Positions 25,469 to 34,659 of a stretch of 64,000 nt of DNA are shown here, one piece after another (positions within the stretch are counted from its first letter, which is position 1; every line of letters starts with the position of its first letter). A program made the translations under genes and the position numbers. Below the pieces are notes generated by a model, which did no database searches, was not told the origin of the DNA, and worked only from the letters and a program-made list of their open reading frames with translations. Source of the DNA: Bacillota bacterium (lineage in GTDB: Bacteria > Bacillota > Clostridia > DSM-8532); assembly GCA_023415825.1 (NCBI GenBank), contig JAEZJF010000032.1, positions 56,004 to 120,003 of the forward strand, given 5' to 3'.

Positions 25469-27056
25469 CGAGAAGCTGATTAGGGATGGAATCACAAAGG
25501 AAATATCAAAACACAGCGATGTCTTTAAGATGATAGGAGAGGCGGAAGATGGCGATCAAGCGCTGGAGATTGTTACAAACACACTTCCGGATATTGTGAT
25601 CACTGATATAAATATGCCTAGAGTCAACGGTATGGAACTCATAGAAAATATTAAAGCCATTTATCCTGATATCAGGATCATCATTATCAGCGGGTATGAT
25701 GATTTCCAATATGCACAAAAAGCGTTGCAGCTTGGGGTTTATAATTATCTCTTAAAACCTGTCGAACCAGGCAGACTTTTAGAAACGTTGGATAAGGTCT
25801 GCAGCGAGCTGGACCAACAAAGAAGGGATTTATATGATTTACATAAGTTAAAAATGCAGGTGAACCTCAGTTTGCCTGCTGCAAGGGAAAGGTTTCTGAC
25901 AGGACTTGTGACTGGGAAGATTCAGGGTAGTGAGGCCTTGATAAATCAGCAGTATTTAGACCTGGATATAACCGGATCCCTATTCTCCATAGTGATTCTT
26001 AAGTTTAGAAAAAACCCCAGCAGCGACACCGATCTGCTTAAGGAGGATGTTCTTCAGAAAATCGTCGGAGCAATCCTGCAGGATGCTTTTCCCGAAAATG
26101 TTCGGCTGCACCCATTTTTTACAGCATACAACCAGATGACGCTGATATTTTGCTTTGATAACGCAAACCAGGAATATAACATTAAATTAATCAACCAGGG
26201 AATGAATATAACAGTTATTCAGATGAAAAAGATTTTTAATCTGGACTCTTACGCTGCTATAGGCAAATTATGCAAGACCCTTGAAGATCTGCAATTCTCT
26301 TACCTTCAAGCTGAGTATGCTTTACAGTATGGATTCCACAAAACAAGCCCCACCATCATCAATTATGAGGATTTTTGTATTCACAGGGATCAAACCTTCA
26401 AACGAGCGAATAAATGTGAAACCGATATTCTCACCAATGTTGCATTGTGTGAAAAGGAAAAGGCTCTGACTATTGCCGAGGAATTATTTGCTCATAGCCA
26501 AGAGGCTGATGGGTTTAATCATCTGCATTACAAAAGAATGATATTTGAAATCATACTACAGCTTATGAGATCCTCGGAAGAAAACGGAGTTTTATATGAA
26601 CCTGGTTATAATCCTTATGAAAGCGTATTTCAAAGCGATAGCCTTGAAGAGCTGCAAAAGCTTCTTTCTGATTTTGTCATTGATTGCATAAACCGTATTG
26701 AACGTGTAAAAAACGGCAAAAATGAAAATATCATTGAAAAGGCTAAAGATATCATCGTAGCTAACATAGCTAATAGTTCCTTTAGGATGGAAGACGCTGC
26801 CGCAAAGCTATATATCAGCCCAAATTATTTAAGGCGGCTTTTTAAGCAAGAGACGAATAAAACCTTTGTCGAGTATATCACCCAAATCCGCATGGAAAAA
26901 GCGCTGGCGCTTTTAGACACCAGCAGCTTTAAAGTCCATGAGATTGCCGAGAAGGTCGGGTACGAGGATTCGGGATATTTTTCAATATGCTTTAGAAAAT
27001 ACTATTCTTTAACACCCTCGGATTACAGAGAAGCAAAACAGCTGGACAATCAGTAG
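25443..27056 (+). CDS. YesN-type response regulator with AraC DNA-binding domain
   Basis: This 537-residue protein has a receiver domain (VDDEKLIRDG; phosphoacceptor Asp in VITDINMPRVNG; YLLKPVEPG), a long middle region of unknown fold (about 130-425), and a C-terminal AraC-type double helix-turn-helix (AAAKLYISPNYLRRLFKQE and IAEKVGYEDSGYFSICFRK). It is translated from a start inside the kinase gene. Its last codons overlap the stop of the convergent SGNH gene by 7 nt. It probably activates the neighbouring sugar importer. Confidence 0.93.
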   Translation: MNSILVVDDEKLIRDGITKEISKHSDVFKMIGEAEDGDQALEIVTNTLPDIVITDINMPRVNGMELIENIKAIYPDIRIIIISGYDDFQYAQKALQLGVYNYLLKPVEPGRLLETLDKVCSELDQQRRDLYDLHKLKMQVNLSLPAARERFLTGLVTGKIQGSEALINQQYLDLDITGSLFSIVILKFRKNPSSDTDLLKEDVLQKIVGAILQDAFPENVRLHPFFTAYNQMTLIFCFDNANQEYNIKLINQGMNITVIQMKKIFNLDSYAAIGKLCKTLEDLQFSYLQAEYALQYGFHKTSPTIINYEDFCIHRDQTFKRANKCETDILTNVALCEKEKALTIAEELFAHSQEADGFNHLHYKRMIFEIILQLMRSSEENGVLYEPGYNPYESVFQSDSLEELQKLLSDFVIDCINRIERVKNGKNENIIEKAKDIIVANIANSSFRMEDAAAKLYISPNYLRRLFKQETNKTFVEYITQIRMEKALALLDTSSFKVHEIAEKVGYEDSGYFSICFRKYYSLTPSDYREAKQLDNQ

Positions 27057-27958
27057 GATGAAATTTCAGCTTCAATAGCTGCCCCTATTCTTTTTGCCTG
27101 CTTAATAGGCAAGGCTGACGCCGCTTTATTGGGATTGGTATGGCCCACATGTTCTTTCCACGCTGCACTCAGTATTCTACGGCGCATCATTACCATGGTA
27201 TGTACTGGGGATGCTTCCTGATGCATAACATACTTTGGTTCCTCGGTAGATGGAACATTGAAAAGTTCCTTCAAAAGAATATTTGCAATAACCCAGTGTC
27301 CCTGTCTGTCCGGATGTATTCCATCACCGTACCGGTAGTCGGGTTCAGCCTCTCTTTTAAGTTCAATGAACTTTTTTATCGGTGTATGCAGGTCTATGGT
27401 CTTTTCAATGCCTGCTGTCTCTAAATCTGCCATAATCCATTGGGCATACCCTTTCAGAACATTGTCATAGCCCTCATACGGCTTAGGGTAGCCAAATATG
27501 CCTACGGTTTCTGATAACAGTGGTCCGTTGAAAGACCTAGGATCGAAAGGCGGAGGTGACATGACCACCACCTTCACACCCGCTAATACAAGTTTTTTAA
27601 CTAATTTTATGAGTCCTTCTTTATATGCAAAAAACCGCTCATCTGAAAAGGGGTAATAAATTCCGTCATTCATCCCATAACAAACAACCGCTAAATCTGG
27701 TCTGCTCTCTTCAATAGCCCTGTCTATTCGCTCATGAATACACGGGCGTGGGAAGTCCCTGTCTGGTTCCGAAAGGCCTGAAGCCGTCTCGGCGCTTACA
27801 CCCAGATTGATAAACTCCGGTTTTCCATCTGGATTATTGCTATAAAACCAGTTTTCGATGAAAGCAATAAAAGTTCCGTCATCGGTTATGCTGTCCCCTA
27901 AAAACGCAATTCTGTTACATGATTGAGCGCAGGCTACCTGTCTATCTTCATAAGTCAT
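27050..27958 (-). CDS. SGNH/GDSL hydrolase (probable carbohydrate esterase)
   Basis: This 302-residue protein has the SGNH blocks: FLGDSITDDGT (nucleophile Ser), an oxyanion Gly in NLGVSAETAS, GMND (Asn), and DGIHPDRQGHW (Asp/His). No signal peptide is visible, so it acts in the cytoplasm. It overlaps the upstream acetyltransferase gene by 11 nt and is the last gene of a sugar ABC importer operon. Such enzymes usually remove acetyl groups from carbohydrates; the importer context suggests deacetylation of an imported oligosaccharide. A C-terminal extension of about 50 residues after the His block is unexplained. Confidence 0.9.
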   Translation of the reverse strand: MTYEDRQVACAQSCNRIAFLGDSITDDGTFIAFIENWFYSNNPDGKPEFINLGVSAETASGLSEPDRDFPRPCIHERIDRAIEESRPDLAVVCYGMNDGIYYPFSDERFFAYKEGLIKLVKKLVLAGVKVVVMSPPPFDPRSFNGPLLSETVGIFGYPKPYEGYDNVLKGYAQWIMADLETAGIEKTIDLHTPIKKFIELKREAEPDYRYGDGIHPDRQGHWVIANILLKELFNVPSTEEPKYVMHQEASPVHTMVMMRRRILSAAWKEHVGHTNPNKAASALPIKQAKRIGAAIEAEISSY

Positions 27959-28451
27959 TGAAGGTGCCCTCCAATTCCGGCTTTCTTTCTCCTACTTTCC
28001 GTGCCGGATTTCCCGCCCAGATTTCGTAAGGGCCTGGATTTTTTGTTAGGACTGCATTTGCACCAACGACTACCCCATCCGGAATATAGGTTACCTGTGA
28101 CAATATTGTACAACCGTGGAGCCATACGTCACTTCCGATTACAAGATCGGACCAGAACACCCCGCGTTCCTCCTGAAGCAGTAAAAGGGGCTTATCCCTC
28201 CCAATATGATAGTGGTCATGGGTTAAAATCTTGGTATCCCAGCCAATCATGCACCAGGGACCGATGGTAACATTTGCCGTGCAATCGATTCTGGCTGTAG
28301 GGAGAATCACAACATTGCAGTACCTGTCGGGCGTGGTGAAGCAGTCTTCAGACAGATGCAGATTACCCCGGTGTAGATCACTATGGGGAGCATAGACTAC
28401 CTTACCAAGGGCATCCTCCAGTTCATCCTTTGACATACAGTATTTACGCAT
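27948..28451 (-). CDS. left-handed beta-helix (hexapeptide repeat) acetyltransferase
   Basis: This 167-residue protein is made of hexapeptide-repeat turns (ARIDCTANVTIGPWCMIG, DLVIGSDVWLHGCTIL, IPDGVVVGANAVL) and ends with WAGNPARKVGER, the hallmark of maltose/galactoside O-acetyltransferases. A His in THDHYHIG is a candidate catalytic base. It probably transfers acetyl from acetyl-CoA to a sugar hydroxyl. It lies 16 nt after the permease gene and overlaps the esterase gene, so the two opposing activities are co-expressed. Confidence 0.92.
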   Translation of the reverse strand: MRKYCMSKDELEDALGKVVYAPHSDLHRGNLHLSEDCFTTPDRYCNVVILPTARIDCTANVTIGPWCMIGWDTKILTHDHYHIGRDKPLLLLQEERGVFWSDLVIGSDVWLHGCTILSQVTYIPDGVVVGANAVLTKNPGPYEIWAGNPARKVGERKPELEGTFNDL

Positions 28452-28467
28452 ATTTAATCCTCCTATA

Positions 28468-29316
28468 TCATCCTTTTACAGCGCCTGCGGTAAGTCCCGA
28501 GATGAATTGCTTATTTGTAAAGATATATAGAAACAGTATAGGCAAGAGGGCAATAGCAGCTCCTGCAGTCATAATATGCCATTCTGCCGCCGCATTCATG
28601 GAATATTTCAAGCCGACAACCGCAACTGTCAGTGTCCTCAGTTTAGTGTTCGACATAGTAAACACCAGCGATGTGATATAATCATTCCATGCTGCCCGGA
28701 ATGAAAACAATGCCACAACCCCTAATACAGGCCTTATAACAGGCAGAATTATGTTCCAATAGATCCTGAAAGTGTTGCACCCATCTAAATAGGCAGCTTC
28801 ATCCAGTTCCACCGGAACTCCCTTTACAAACCCCATGACTAGAAATACATTGCTGGCCTGTCCTCCCGTGAGTACAAGCGCAAGCCCCACTAAGTTGCCT
28901 GTCAGTCCCAGTGAATGCATGAGCTTATATTGCGGATAAATAGCAACTGCACCGAGTGAAATAAACATTAAGCCAAGATATAAGCTCATAAGAATCTTTT
29001 TCCCCGGGAATTTATGCCGTGCAACAACATATCCCGCTAAAGAAGATGTCACCAGAGCAAACAACATGGAAAGGCCGCTAAGTACAAGGCTATTAACCGA
29101 GTAATTTAAAAAATTGGAATTTTTAAAGGCATACACATAGTTAGAAAACATCCATTTTTTAGGCAAGATTCCTCCACCAAGCATCAATTCCGCATTGGTT
29201 TTTAACGACCCCAACAAGGTATAAATCACCGGAAATGCAGTCATTATGAGCATTATAACTAAAAATATCCATTTACTTCCAGACCCAAAGATTGAATATA
29301 TTTTGTGTTTTCTCAT
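28468..29316 (-). CDS. carbohydrate ABC importer permease (MalG/LacG type)
   Basis: This protein of about 282 residues has six membrane segments and the EAA loop ELDEAAYLDGCNTFRIYWNI facing the ATPase. The start at 29316 follows TAGGAG; the longer frame to 29352 would overlap the upstream permease and is not used. It forms a heterodimer with the permease at 29339-30298. No ATPase is encoded here, so a shared MsmX/MsiK-type ATPase is probably used, as is common in this importer family. Confidence 0.94.
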   Translation of the reverse strand: MRKHKIYSIFGSGSKWIFLVIMLIMTAFPVIYTLLGSLKTNAELMLGGGILPKKWMFSNYVYAFKNSNFLNYSVNSLVLSGLSMLFALVTSSLAGYVVARHKFPGKKILMSLYLGLMFISLGAVAIYPQYKLMHSLGLTGNLVGLALVLTGGQASNVFLVMGFVKGVPVELDEAAYLDGCNTFRIYWNIILPVIRPVLGVVALFSFRAAWNDYITSLVFTMSNTKLRTLTVAVVGLKYSMNAAAEWHIMTAGAAIALLPILFLYIFTNKQFISGLTAGAVKG

Positions 29317-29338
29317 ATTTTTTCTCCTACAAACCGTC

Positions 29339-30298
29339 CTAATAAATGTCATCTAGCTTCCTGGCAAAATACAAATATATTAAAGTAATTACCCCGACAA
29401 TGGCCGCAGATACGATGCATACCGCAGCCCCGTATCCATATTCGGGGTTGATGGGAGCACTAACAGATATAGGGAAATAAAGCTGATATACATACAGGAA
29501 CATTACCAGTGTGGATTGTACCGGTCCGCCTTCCGTCAGTACCATTATCCCCTGCATATCCTGAAATGCTATGACAATTGCCAGCATCAGAATAAACTTC
29601 AGAACAGGACCCATCATCGGAATTTCTATAAGAAAGACCCGTTGAAAAGCATTCACTCCATCGAGATTTGCAGATTCGTATATTTCATTAGGTATATTTT
29701 GCAGACCTGATAAAAAATAGATCATATAGTTTCCAATTCCACCCCAGGCCCCAAGAATGATGACAGATATAAGGGAATGATCCTTGCCCAGCCAGTTAAT
29801 TGGTTCATGAATAATATTCAGGTTTAAAAGTATACGGTTGATTTCACCATTATAGGCATTAAAAAGCAAATAGAATATCATTCCTATAACTGCCGCACTC
29901 ATAATGGTTGGGCTGAAAATCACTGCCCGAAAAAAAGAACTCCCGAAAAACTTTTTATTTAAAATCAAGGCCAGAATAAATGCTATGGGCACTGTAAAGA
30001 TCAGCTTTCCGATTACATATTTAAAAGTAGTGACGACGCTCGTCCAAAATACAGGGTCCCGGGTAAATACCCTTACAAAATTATCAAGACCGGTGAATTT
30101 CGCCGGATAAATTCCGTCATAACTAAAAAACATATACTGAAGTGCCCACATAATCGGGTATATCGATAATAATGAAAATAAAATCACATTAGGCAACAGC
30201 ATATAGTACAATTGCCTTTTTTTAAACACATCTTTTAGAATGGATCTGACAGCATTGTTTTTTCTTCCTGCTTTTTTATTAATGCTCATTTCCAACAT
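29339..30298 (-). CDS. carbohydrate ABC importer permease (MalF/LacF type)
   Basis: This 319-residue protein has a basic N terminus, six membrane segments and the EAA loop EIYESANLDGVNAFQRVFLIE. AGAGGTGAG precedes the ATG. It is the first permease after the binding-protein gene and partners the MalG-type protein downstream. A strong intercistronic hairpin lies just upstream and probably lowers permease relative to binding-protein expression. Confidence 0.94.
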   Translation of the reverse strand: MLEMSINKKAGRKNNAVRSILKDVFKKRQLYYMLLPNVILFSLLSIYPIMWALQYMFFSYDGIYPAKFTGLDNFVRVFTRDPVFWTSVVTTFKYVIGKLIFTVPIAFILALILNKKFFGSSFFRAVIFSPTIMSAAVIGMIFYLLFNAYNGEINRILLNLNIIHEPINWLGKDHSLISVIILGAWGGIGNYMIYFLSGLQNIPNEIYESANLDGVNAFQRVFLIEIPMMGPVLKFILMLAIVIAFQDMQGIMVLTEGGPVQSTLVMFLYVYQLYFPISVSAPINPEYGYGAAVCIVSAAIVGVITLIYLYFARKLDDIY

Positions 30299-30316
30299 TA
30301 CTCACCTCTCGCTTCA

Positions 30317-30353
30317 CAGAAGCAACTGCAGATTTATGAAGCAGTTGCTTCTG
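30317..30353 (-). terminator. intercistronic hairpin between binding-protein and permease genes
   Basis: A perfect 13-bp inverted repeat (CAGAAGCAACTGC/GCAGTTGCTTCTG) with an 11-nt loop lies in the 67-nt gap. No U-run follows in the minus direction, so mRNA 3'-end protection of the upstream message is more likely than termination. Confidence 0.75.
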
Positions 30354-30365
30354 CGAATACACTAA

Positions 30366-31769
30366 TTAAAATCCTTTTCCGGGGTTAAAGGGATCAAAGT
30401 CAGGATTCAGGATTCTTTTTGTCTTTCCTTCACTGATTGCTTTTTCAAAGGCGGCATTGTAACGGGTATTGAGGTCCTGTATAGCTGCATCCAGATCTGT
30501 GACACCAAGAACTACGGCCGCATATACCGAGTACATGTCTTTGCCTTCAGGACTTACGTTGATAGGAAGACCGGGCCACATCTTATCATATTGTGTGAAT
30601 GCCAGCTCAGGACGTTCTTCAATGGACGCGGGTTTCTTCGCCTTTTCTACAATAGATGGAATCATTAGTAAACCAAATCCGTTTTCATAGTAACCTTTAG
30701 CAACCTCATCACTATATAACAGTTCCATGACCTTCCATGCCTTCTGAGGATCCTTTGTCTTGGAATTCATGACGTACCATCTTCCGGCAAAGAATATATT
30801 CGTCGAACCCTTAACAGTACCGTCAATGGTTGGAATCTGCGCAACATCCCATTCCTCTGTAGTCGTAAACTGATGTGCATATACATTGGGTTCTGCATGG
30901 GACCAGGAAATGTACATTCCGATTTTGCCTGCTGCAAATTGAGTTCTTAAGGGGTCTATCTCCAATGATTCACATCCAGGGAACGCTATATCCTTGGCGA
31001 ATATTTCTCTGTATGCTTCTAGCACTGGTCTATAATCATCAAAATTGTATTTGCCGTTTTTAAAATCATAACCGCTGCGTACACCGCCACTTCTCATTAC
31101 AATATAGTCAATAGACCTGTTAAAAGCAGACAGAGGAGTCTTCAAATTAGCGGCAAAGCCATAGATTCCCTCTCCCTTTAATTTATTTGTTATGGTCCTT
31201 GCAGTTTCCACAAGTTCATCCAAGGATTTAGGTGGTGCGCTGATTCCTGCCTTGGCAAATATACCCTTGTTATAGATGAGTCTTGCACTAGAGCCGATTC
31301 CAGGCATAGAATAAATTTTACCCTCATACATATTTATGCCTTCCAGAAATGCACCTTCACCAAACCGTTTTTTGTAGTCCTCGGTCAGGAATTGATCTAA
31401 GGGCATCAAATTACCCATGGGAAGCATTTTTTCGTATACACCGTTTGCATCCAGATATACATCGGGGCCTTCTCCGGTCGCATAGGCCAGTTCTATGGTC
31501 TGAGGATAGTTATCGGTAAACACCTCGTAAACTATTTCTATTCCGTCTGGGTTGGTTTCATTAAACGGATTAATCTTGGAAAGGTAATATTCCTTATCCG
31601 GCCGTCCCATCGTCCACACTTTAAGTTTGCTTTTTTCAACCGGTTTTGTTGTTGGATTATCACTTTTTTCCGGATTATTGACTTCAGGTTTTGTACTGCC
31701 ACACCCAGCAAATAATGTAACAAGTAAAGAAAGGATAAGTAGAATGGTCAGCGGTTTTACAGACCTCAT
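30366..31769 (-). CDS. sugar-binding lipoprotein of an ABC importer (family 1 solute-binding protein)
   Basis: This protein of about 467 residues has a lipoprotein signal peptide (hydrophobic stretch then LFAGCGS, with Cys as lipidation site), a low-complexity linker, and the two-lobed binding-protein fold (LKVWTMGRPD, AYATGEGPDVYLD, FAAGKIGMYISWSHAEP). The start at 31769 has GGAGGAG upstream; a longer frame to 31805 lacks one. It delivers a sugar to the permeases downstream. The ligand cannot be named; the acetyltransferase and esterase in the operon suggest an acetylated or acetylatable oligosaccharide. Confidence 0.94.
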   Translation of the reverse strand: MRSVKPLTILLILSLLVTLFAGCGSTKPEVNNPEKSDNPTTKPVEKSKLKVWTMGRPDKEYYLSKINPFNETNPDGIEIVYEVFTDNYPQTIELAYATGEGPDVYLDANGVYEKMLPMGNLMPLDQFLTEDYKKRFGEGAFLEGINMYEGKIYSMPGIGSSARLIYNKGIFAKAGISAPPKSLDELVETARTITNKLKGEGIYGFAANLKTPLSAFNRSIDYIVMRSGGVRSGYDFKNGKYNFDDYRPVLEAYREIFAKDIAFPGCESLEIDPLRTQFAAGKIGMYISWSHAEPNVYAHQFTTTEEWDVAQIPTIDGTVKGSTNIFFAGRWYVMNSKTKDPQKAWKVMELLYSDEVAKGYYENGFGLLMIPSIVEKAKKPASIEERPELAFTQYDKMWPGLPINVSPEGKDMYSVYAAVVLGVTDLDAAIQDLNTRYNAAFEKAISEGKTKRILNPDFDPFNPGKGF

Positions 31770-31836
31770 TATGAACTCCTCCTTGTAAGAATTGCTTAGT
31801 AACATTTCAACCTCTTTGCAAAATTAGCGTTATACA

Positions 31837-31850
31837 GAAAAGTACTTTTC
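31837..31850. promoter_or_regulatory. 14-bp palindrome upstream of the importer operon
   Basis: GAAAAGTACTTTTC is a perfect palindrome 68-81 nt before the binding-protein start, next to a TATAAC that could be a -10 box. It may be a regulator site, possibly for the YesN-type protein. No second copy supports this. Confidence 0.35.
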
Positions 31851-31940
31851 ATAAGTAATTATAAAATAGCCACTATTGTTTTTTAATTGAAAATCCTACG
31901 ATTTGAATTTGAATATTTTACAAATCTTTAATAGATCAAA

Positions 31941-31985
31941 AGAAAAAGCAACTTGCTCGAATTCAACATTCAGACAGGTTGCTTT
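31941..31985 (-). terminator. terminator after the transglutaminase-like gene
   Basis: AAAGCAACCTG and CAAGTTGCTTT form an 11-bp stem (one wobble) around a 19-nt loop, followed in the minus direction by TTTTTCTTTT. It begins about 34 nt past the stop at 32019. Confidence 0.75.
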
Positions 31986-32018
31986 GAAGGAGTAGCATTT
32001 TTATTAATTCTCTACACC

Positions 32019-34352
32019 TTATCTAGCCTTGGCAGCTACTGTGTACAAATCATTTTTCGAATCGTATGTCAGGATAACCTTTACCTCAGCAGTAGGCCAT
32101 AGATAACCAATGTTTGGCTTCACATTTTTATCGGTCATTCTGAAAGTTACTGTAAAGCCATCAATCCAATAAAATTTTTGAAGTAGATAGACCATTAATT
32201 CGTCTTGAGTCTTTATCTTCATTCCGTCAATTTCAGGGCATAAAGCTTCTTCTGGCACGCCCATCATAGGTACATGATCCTTCATAAACGTAAATTTATC
32301 CACCAAATAGTATTTATACGAGATTTTCTTTGGATCACCATCATCCCAGGTCGTATCGATAAACTTCCATTGGCCGTTCAAAAACACAACGTTCCATGCA
32401 TGAGGATCAGGTGACGTGCTAACATCACCAGCTTCACTGATGCATGGAATAGATGCCCTGTCACACAAGTATTGGAACAACATCGTATAATCTAAGCATA
32501 CACCCCGTCCTTTTTCAATGGTTTTCAATAGATTCTCTATCGTTTCATCATCATCATAATTGGAGTCATATGTGATATATGTCACAACGTAATCGTGAAT
32601 AGCCTTGACTTTTTGTTCCGGCGTCATATTAGCCTTGATGATTTTAGCCAGAATAGTATCAATCTTCGCAAATAGCTTCTTATGTTCCGAATCAATCTGC
32701 ATATTCATATCCACTGTTTCGCCGGGTTTTAGTACGCGAGGTTCAATTGCATATTGTAATTGGGGGCCATAAACCCCTTCTTCAAAATCAATATACTTAA
32801 CGTCATTTTTAAAGGTAAATTTTATACCGTTTTCAGGAGTAAAGAATTCCAGCAAGGCACAGCCTGTGTCAATTCTCATATAGCTTCCGTTTCTTTTGAT
32901 ATTACCTATTGCTGAATCTTCAAACTCGTATGCAATATATTCCTCTACCTGCTCCTTATTTTCAAATTGCATATGCACGGAATTTTTTCCTATTACTATT
33001 TTGGACGGATCAGATAAATCTATGGGAGCGTTATAACCTCTGATATTGTAGAAATCAAATTTAAATTTATCTGCAATCGCATCCTCTTTTGTATACATTC
33101 CTTGAGGTTCGAAATTCATTCCTATTGTGTCCATGCCATAGTTAAGACAATTTGCTACTGTTACCAGATCAGCAAATGGAATTTTAGCACAATCACTAAT
33201 CGTCAATGTTGTTGCAACACCTGATTCCTGATATATGATACCGTTAATCAGCCGCTTTGTTGCTTCAAGCCTGTTAAGAGGTTTATTCAAATCCCTGCCG
33301 TCATCTATCATTCCATAGATAAAGGCACTTTTAATATAGTCAGGTGCATTCCGGTCAATTGTTCCTTCCTCAAACTCTATTTTTTCGTCAACTTCTTCCG
33401 ACTCAAAATACAGTTTTGCAAGCTCATCAATTGTTATTGCTTTATTAAAACCCGAGGTAAATGATTCTGATAATTCCCCGTCAAGTATTGATTCTACTAT
33501 ATATTTTCTATGTTCCGGCGATGGCTCATCCTTTGGAAATTTATATTTAGTAATCTTATTTTCTTCGTCCCTGTTTTCCTGACGACTTTCAATCAAGGAT
33601 TGATAGCTTTCTATAATTGACTCCAGTGATTCGGTGCCATCAAATTTTGTATAATCGACCATGTATATGTCTCTATGAATTTCAGAAATAGCCTGTGCCG
33701 CAATTATTCTTGAGGGCCTTAACTCTTTGAACAGACGGTCAATTCTTTCAGGCAGATTCTTTGCTATTTCCGGGCTAACCTTATTGCCTTTTTGTAAAGA
33801 CTGTTTAATATATCTTTCAACGTCGGCTTTTACCTCTAAATCGGCAGAAGACACCTTGTCCATTTCAGAACCCATGCTTGCCAAGTTGCCCGTTAAATTA
33901 TCAAACCTTTCATACTCGCGTCCGCCAATGCCAAAAGACAATATAATATATTTCATTTCAGCATCCCAGTATAAGTATCCCTTGCTAACTATTATGCCCT
34001 TCATAAGCTGAGCTGAAATTTTGGCATAATCCTCTTTAGTCAATCCGCCCAGTTCCTCTTCCTTAATCTCAATATTAACCTTTATTTCGTTGAGGACTTC
34101 CGTTACTGCTACCTTAATTAAGGCATCAGTCATTTTGGGTACTTTTATGGTTTTTTTACCTTGAAAAACAGCCGCTTCAACCACTATGGGCCAATCCATT
34201 TGCTCACTTGCCATAAATGCTTTTTCCAATTGTGCAAAGGTCCCATCAAGTGCCTTGTTGTTTGTAAAACAGGATGTATCAGATGCAGCAGAAAACAGTA
34301 AACCATTGGATATTAGAATCAAAATTATTAAAATTGTGCTGACCTTTTTCAT
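32019..34352 (-). CDS. secreted transglutaminase-like protein with SLH-like region
   Basis: This 777-residue protein begins with a signal peptide (residues about 1-23). The N-terminal half is helical and unassigned. A middle region (about 330-430) resembles S-layer-homology repeats (ITIDELAKLYFES, APDYIKSAFIYGMID, PLNRLEATKRLIN). The C-terminal part holds a transglutaminase/protease-like domain with the triad Cys in GRGVCLDYT, His in DPHAWNVV and Asp in FIDTTWDDGD, after the typical KVKAIHDYVV helix. It likely acts at the cell surface on proteins or peptidoglycan-linked peptides. It stands alone between two sugar importer regions, with its own terminator. Confidence 0.85.
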   Translation of the reverse strand: MKKVSTILIILILISNGLLFSAASDTSCFTNNKALDGTFAQLEKAFMASEQMDWPIVVEAAVFQGKKTIKVPKMTDALIKVAVTEVLNEIKVNIEIKEEELGGLTKEDYAKISAQLMKGIIVSKGYLYWDAEMKYIILSFGIGGREYERFDNLTGNLASMGSEMDKVSSADLEVKADVERYIKQSLQKGNKVSPEIAKNLPERIDRLFKELRPSRIIAAQAISEIHRDIYMVDYTKFDGTESLESIIESYQSLIESRQENRDEENKITKYKFPKDEPSPEHRKYIVESILDGELSESFTSGFNKAITIDELAKLYFESEEVDEKIEFEEGTIDRNAPDYIKSAFIYGMIDDGRDLNKPLNRLEATKRLINGIIYQESGVATTLTISDCAKIPFADLVTVANCLNYGMDTIGMNFEPQGMYTKEDAIADKFKFDFYNIRGYNAPIDLSDPSKIVIGKNSVHMQFENKEQVEEYIAYEFEDSAIGNIKRNGSYMRIDTGCALLEFFTPENGIKFTFKNDVKYIDFEEGVYGPQLQYAIEPRVLKPGETVDMNMQIDSEHKKLFAKIDTILAKIIKANMTPEQKVKAIHDYVVTYITYDSNYDDDETIENLLKTIEKGRGVCLDYTMLFQYLCDRASIPCISEAGDVSTSPDPHAWNVVFLNGQWKFIDTTWDDGDPKKISYKYYLVDKFTFMKDHVPMMGVPEEALCPEIDGMKIKTQDELMVYLLQKFYWIDGFTVTFRMTDKNVKPNIGYLWPTAEVKVILTYDSKNDLYTVAAKAR

Positions 34353-34659
34353 AAATTTCTCCTCTAAACCAAGACGTGCATTTTTATGATATTTTATTAA
34401 AAATTATAAATAAAAATTGGCAACCTGTCAAATTTTAACTAACAGTTTTTCTCCAGAAGAGATTAACTATTGACAAAAAAAATTATTAAATTCTTACAAT
34501 ATTTTTTTGAAGGGGAGCACTGTTTCCGTGTTATACTGACATCACCGGTTCGAAATCAATGATTTCAAACCCCTAAAGGCAACGGGTACCGAGTCAGTGA
34601 AACTCGTATACTCGTTATAGTAAAAACATACAAAATAGACGAAAAACGTGGAGGCCTCT
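34353..34659. promoter_or_regulatory. divergent intergenic region with candidate promoters
   Basis: This 307-nt gap separates the transglutaminase-like gene (minus) from a YesM kinase gene (plus). Plus-strand promoter candidates are TTGACA (34470) with TACAAT (34495) at 19-nt spacing and TTGAAG (34508) with TATACT (34532) at 18-nt spacing. GAAATC-AAT-GATTTC (near 34554-34567) is a small inverted repeat. I see no gene or known RNA motif. Confidence 0.4.
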
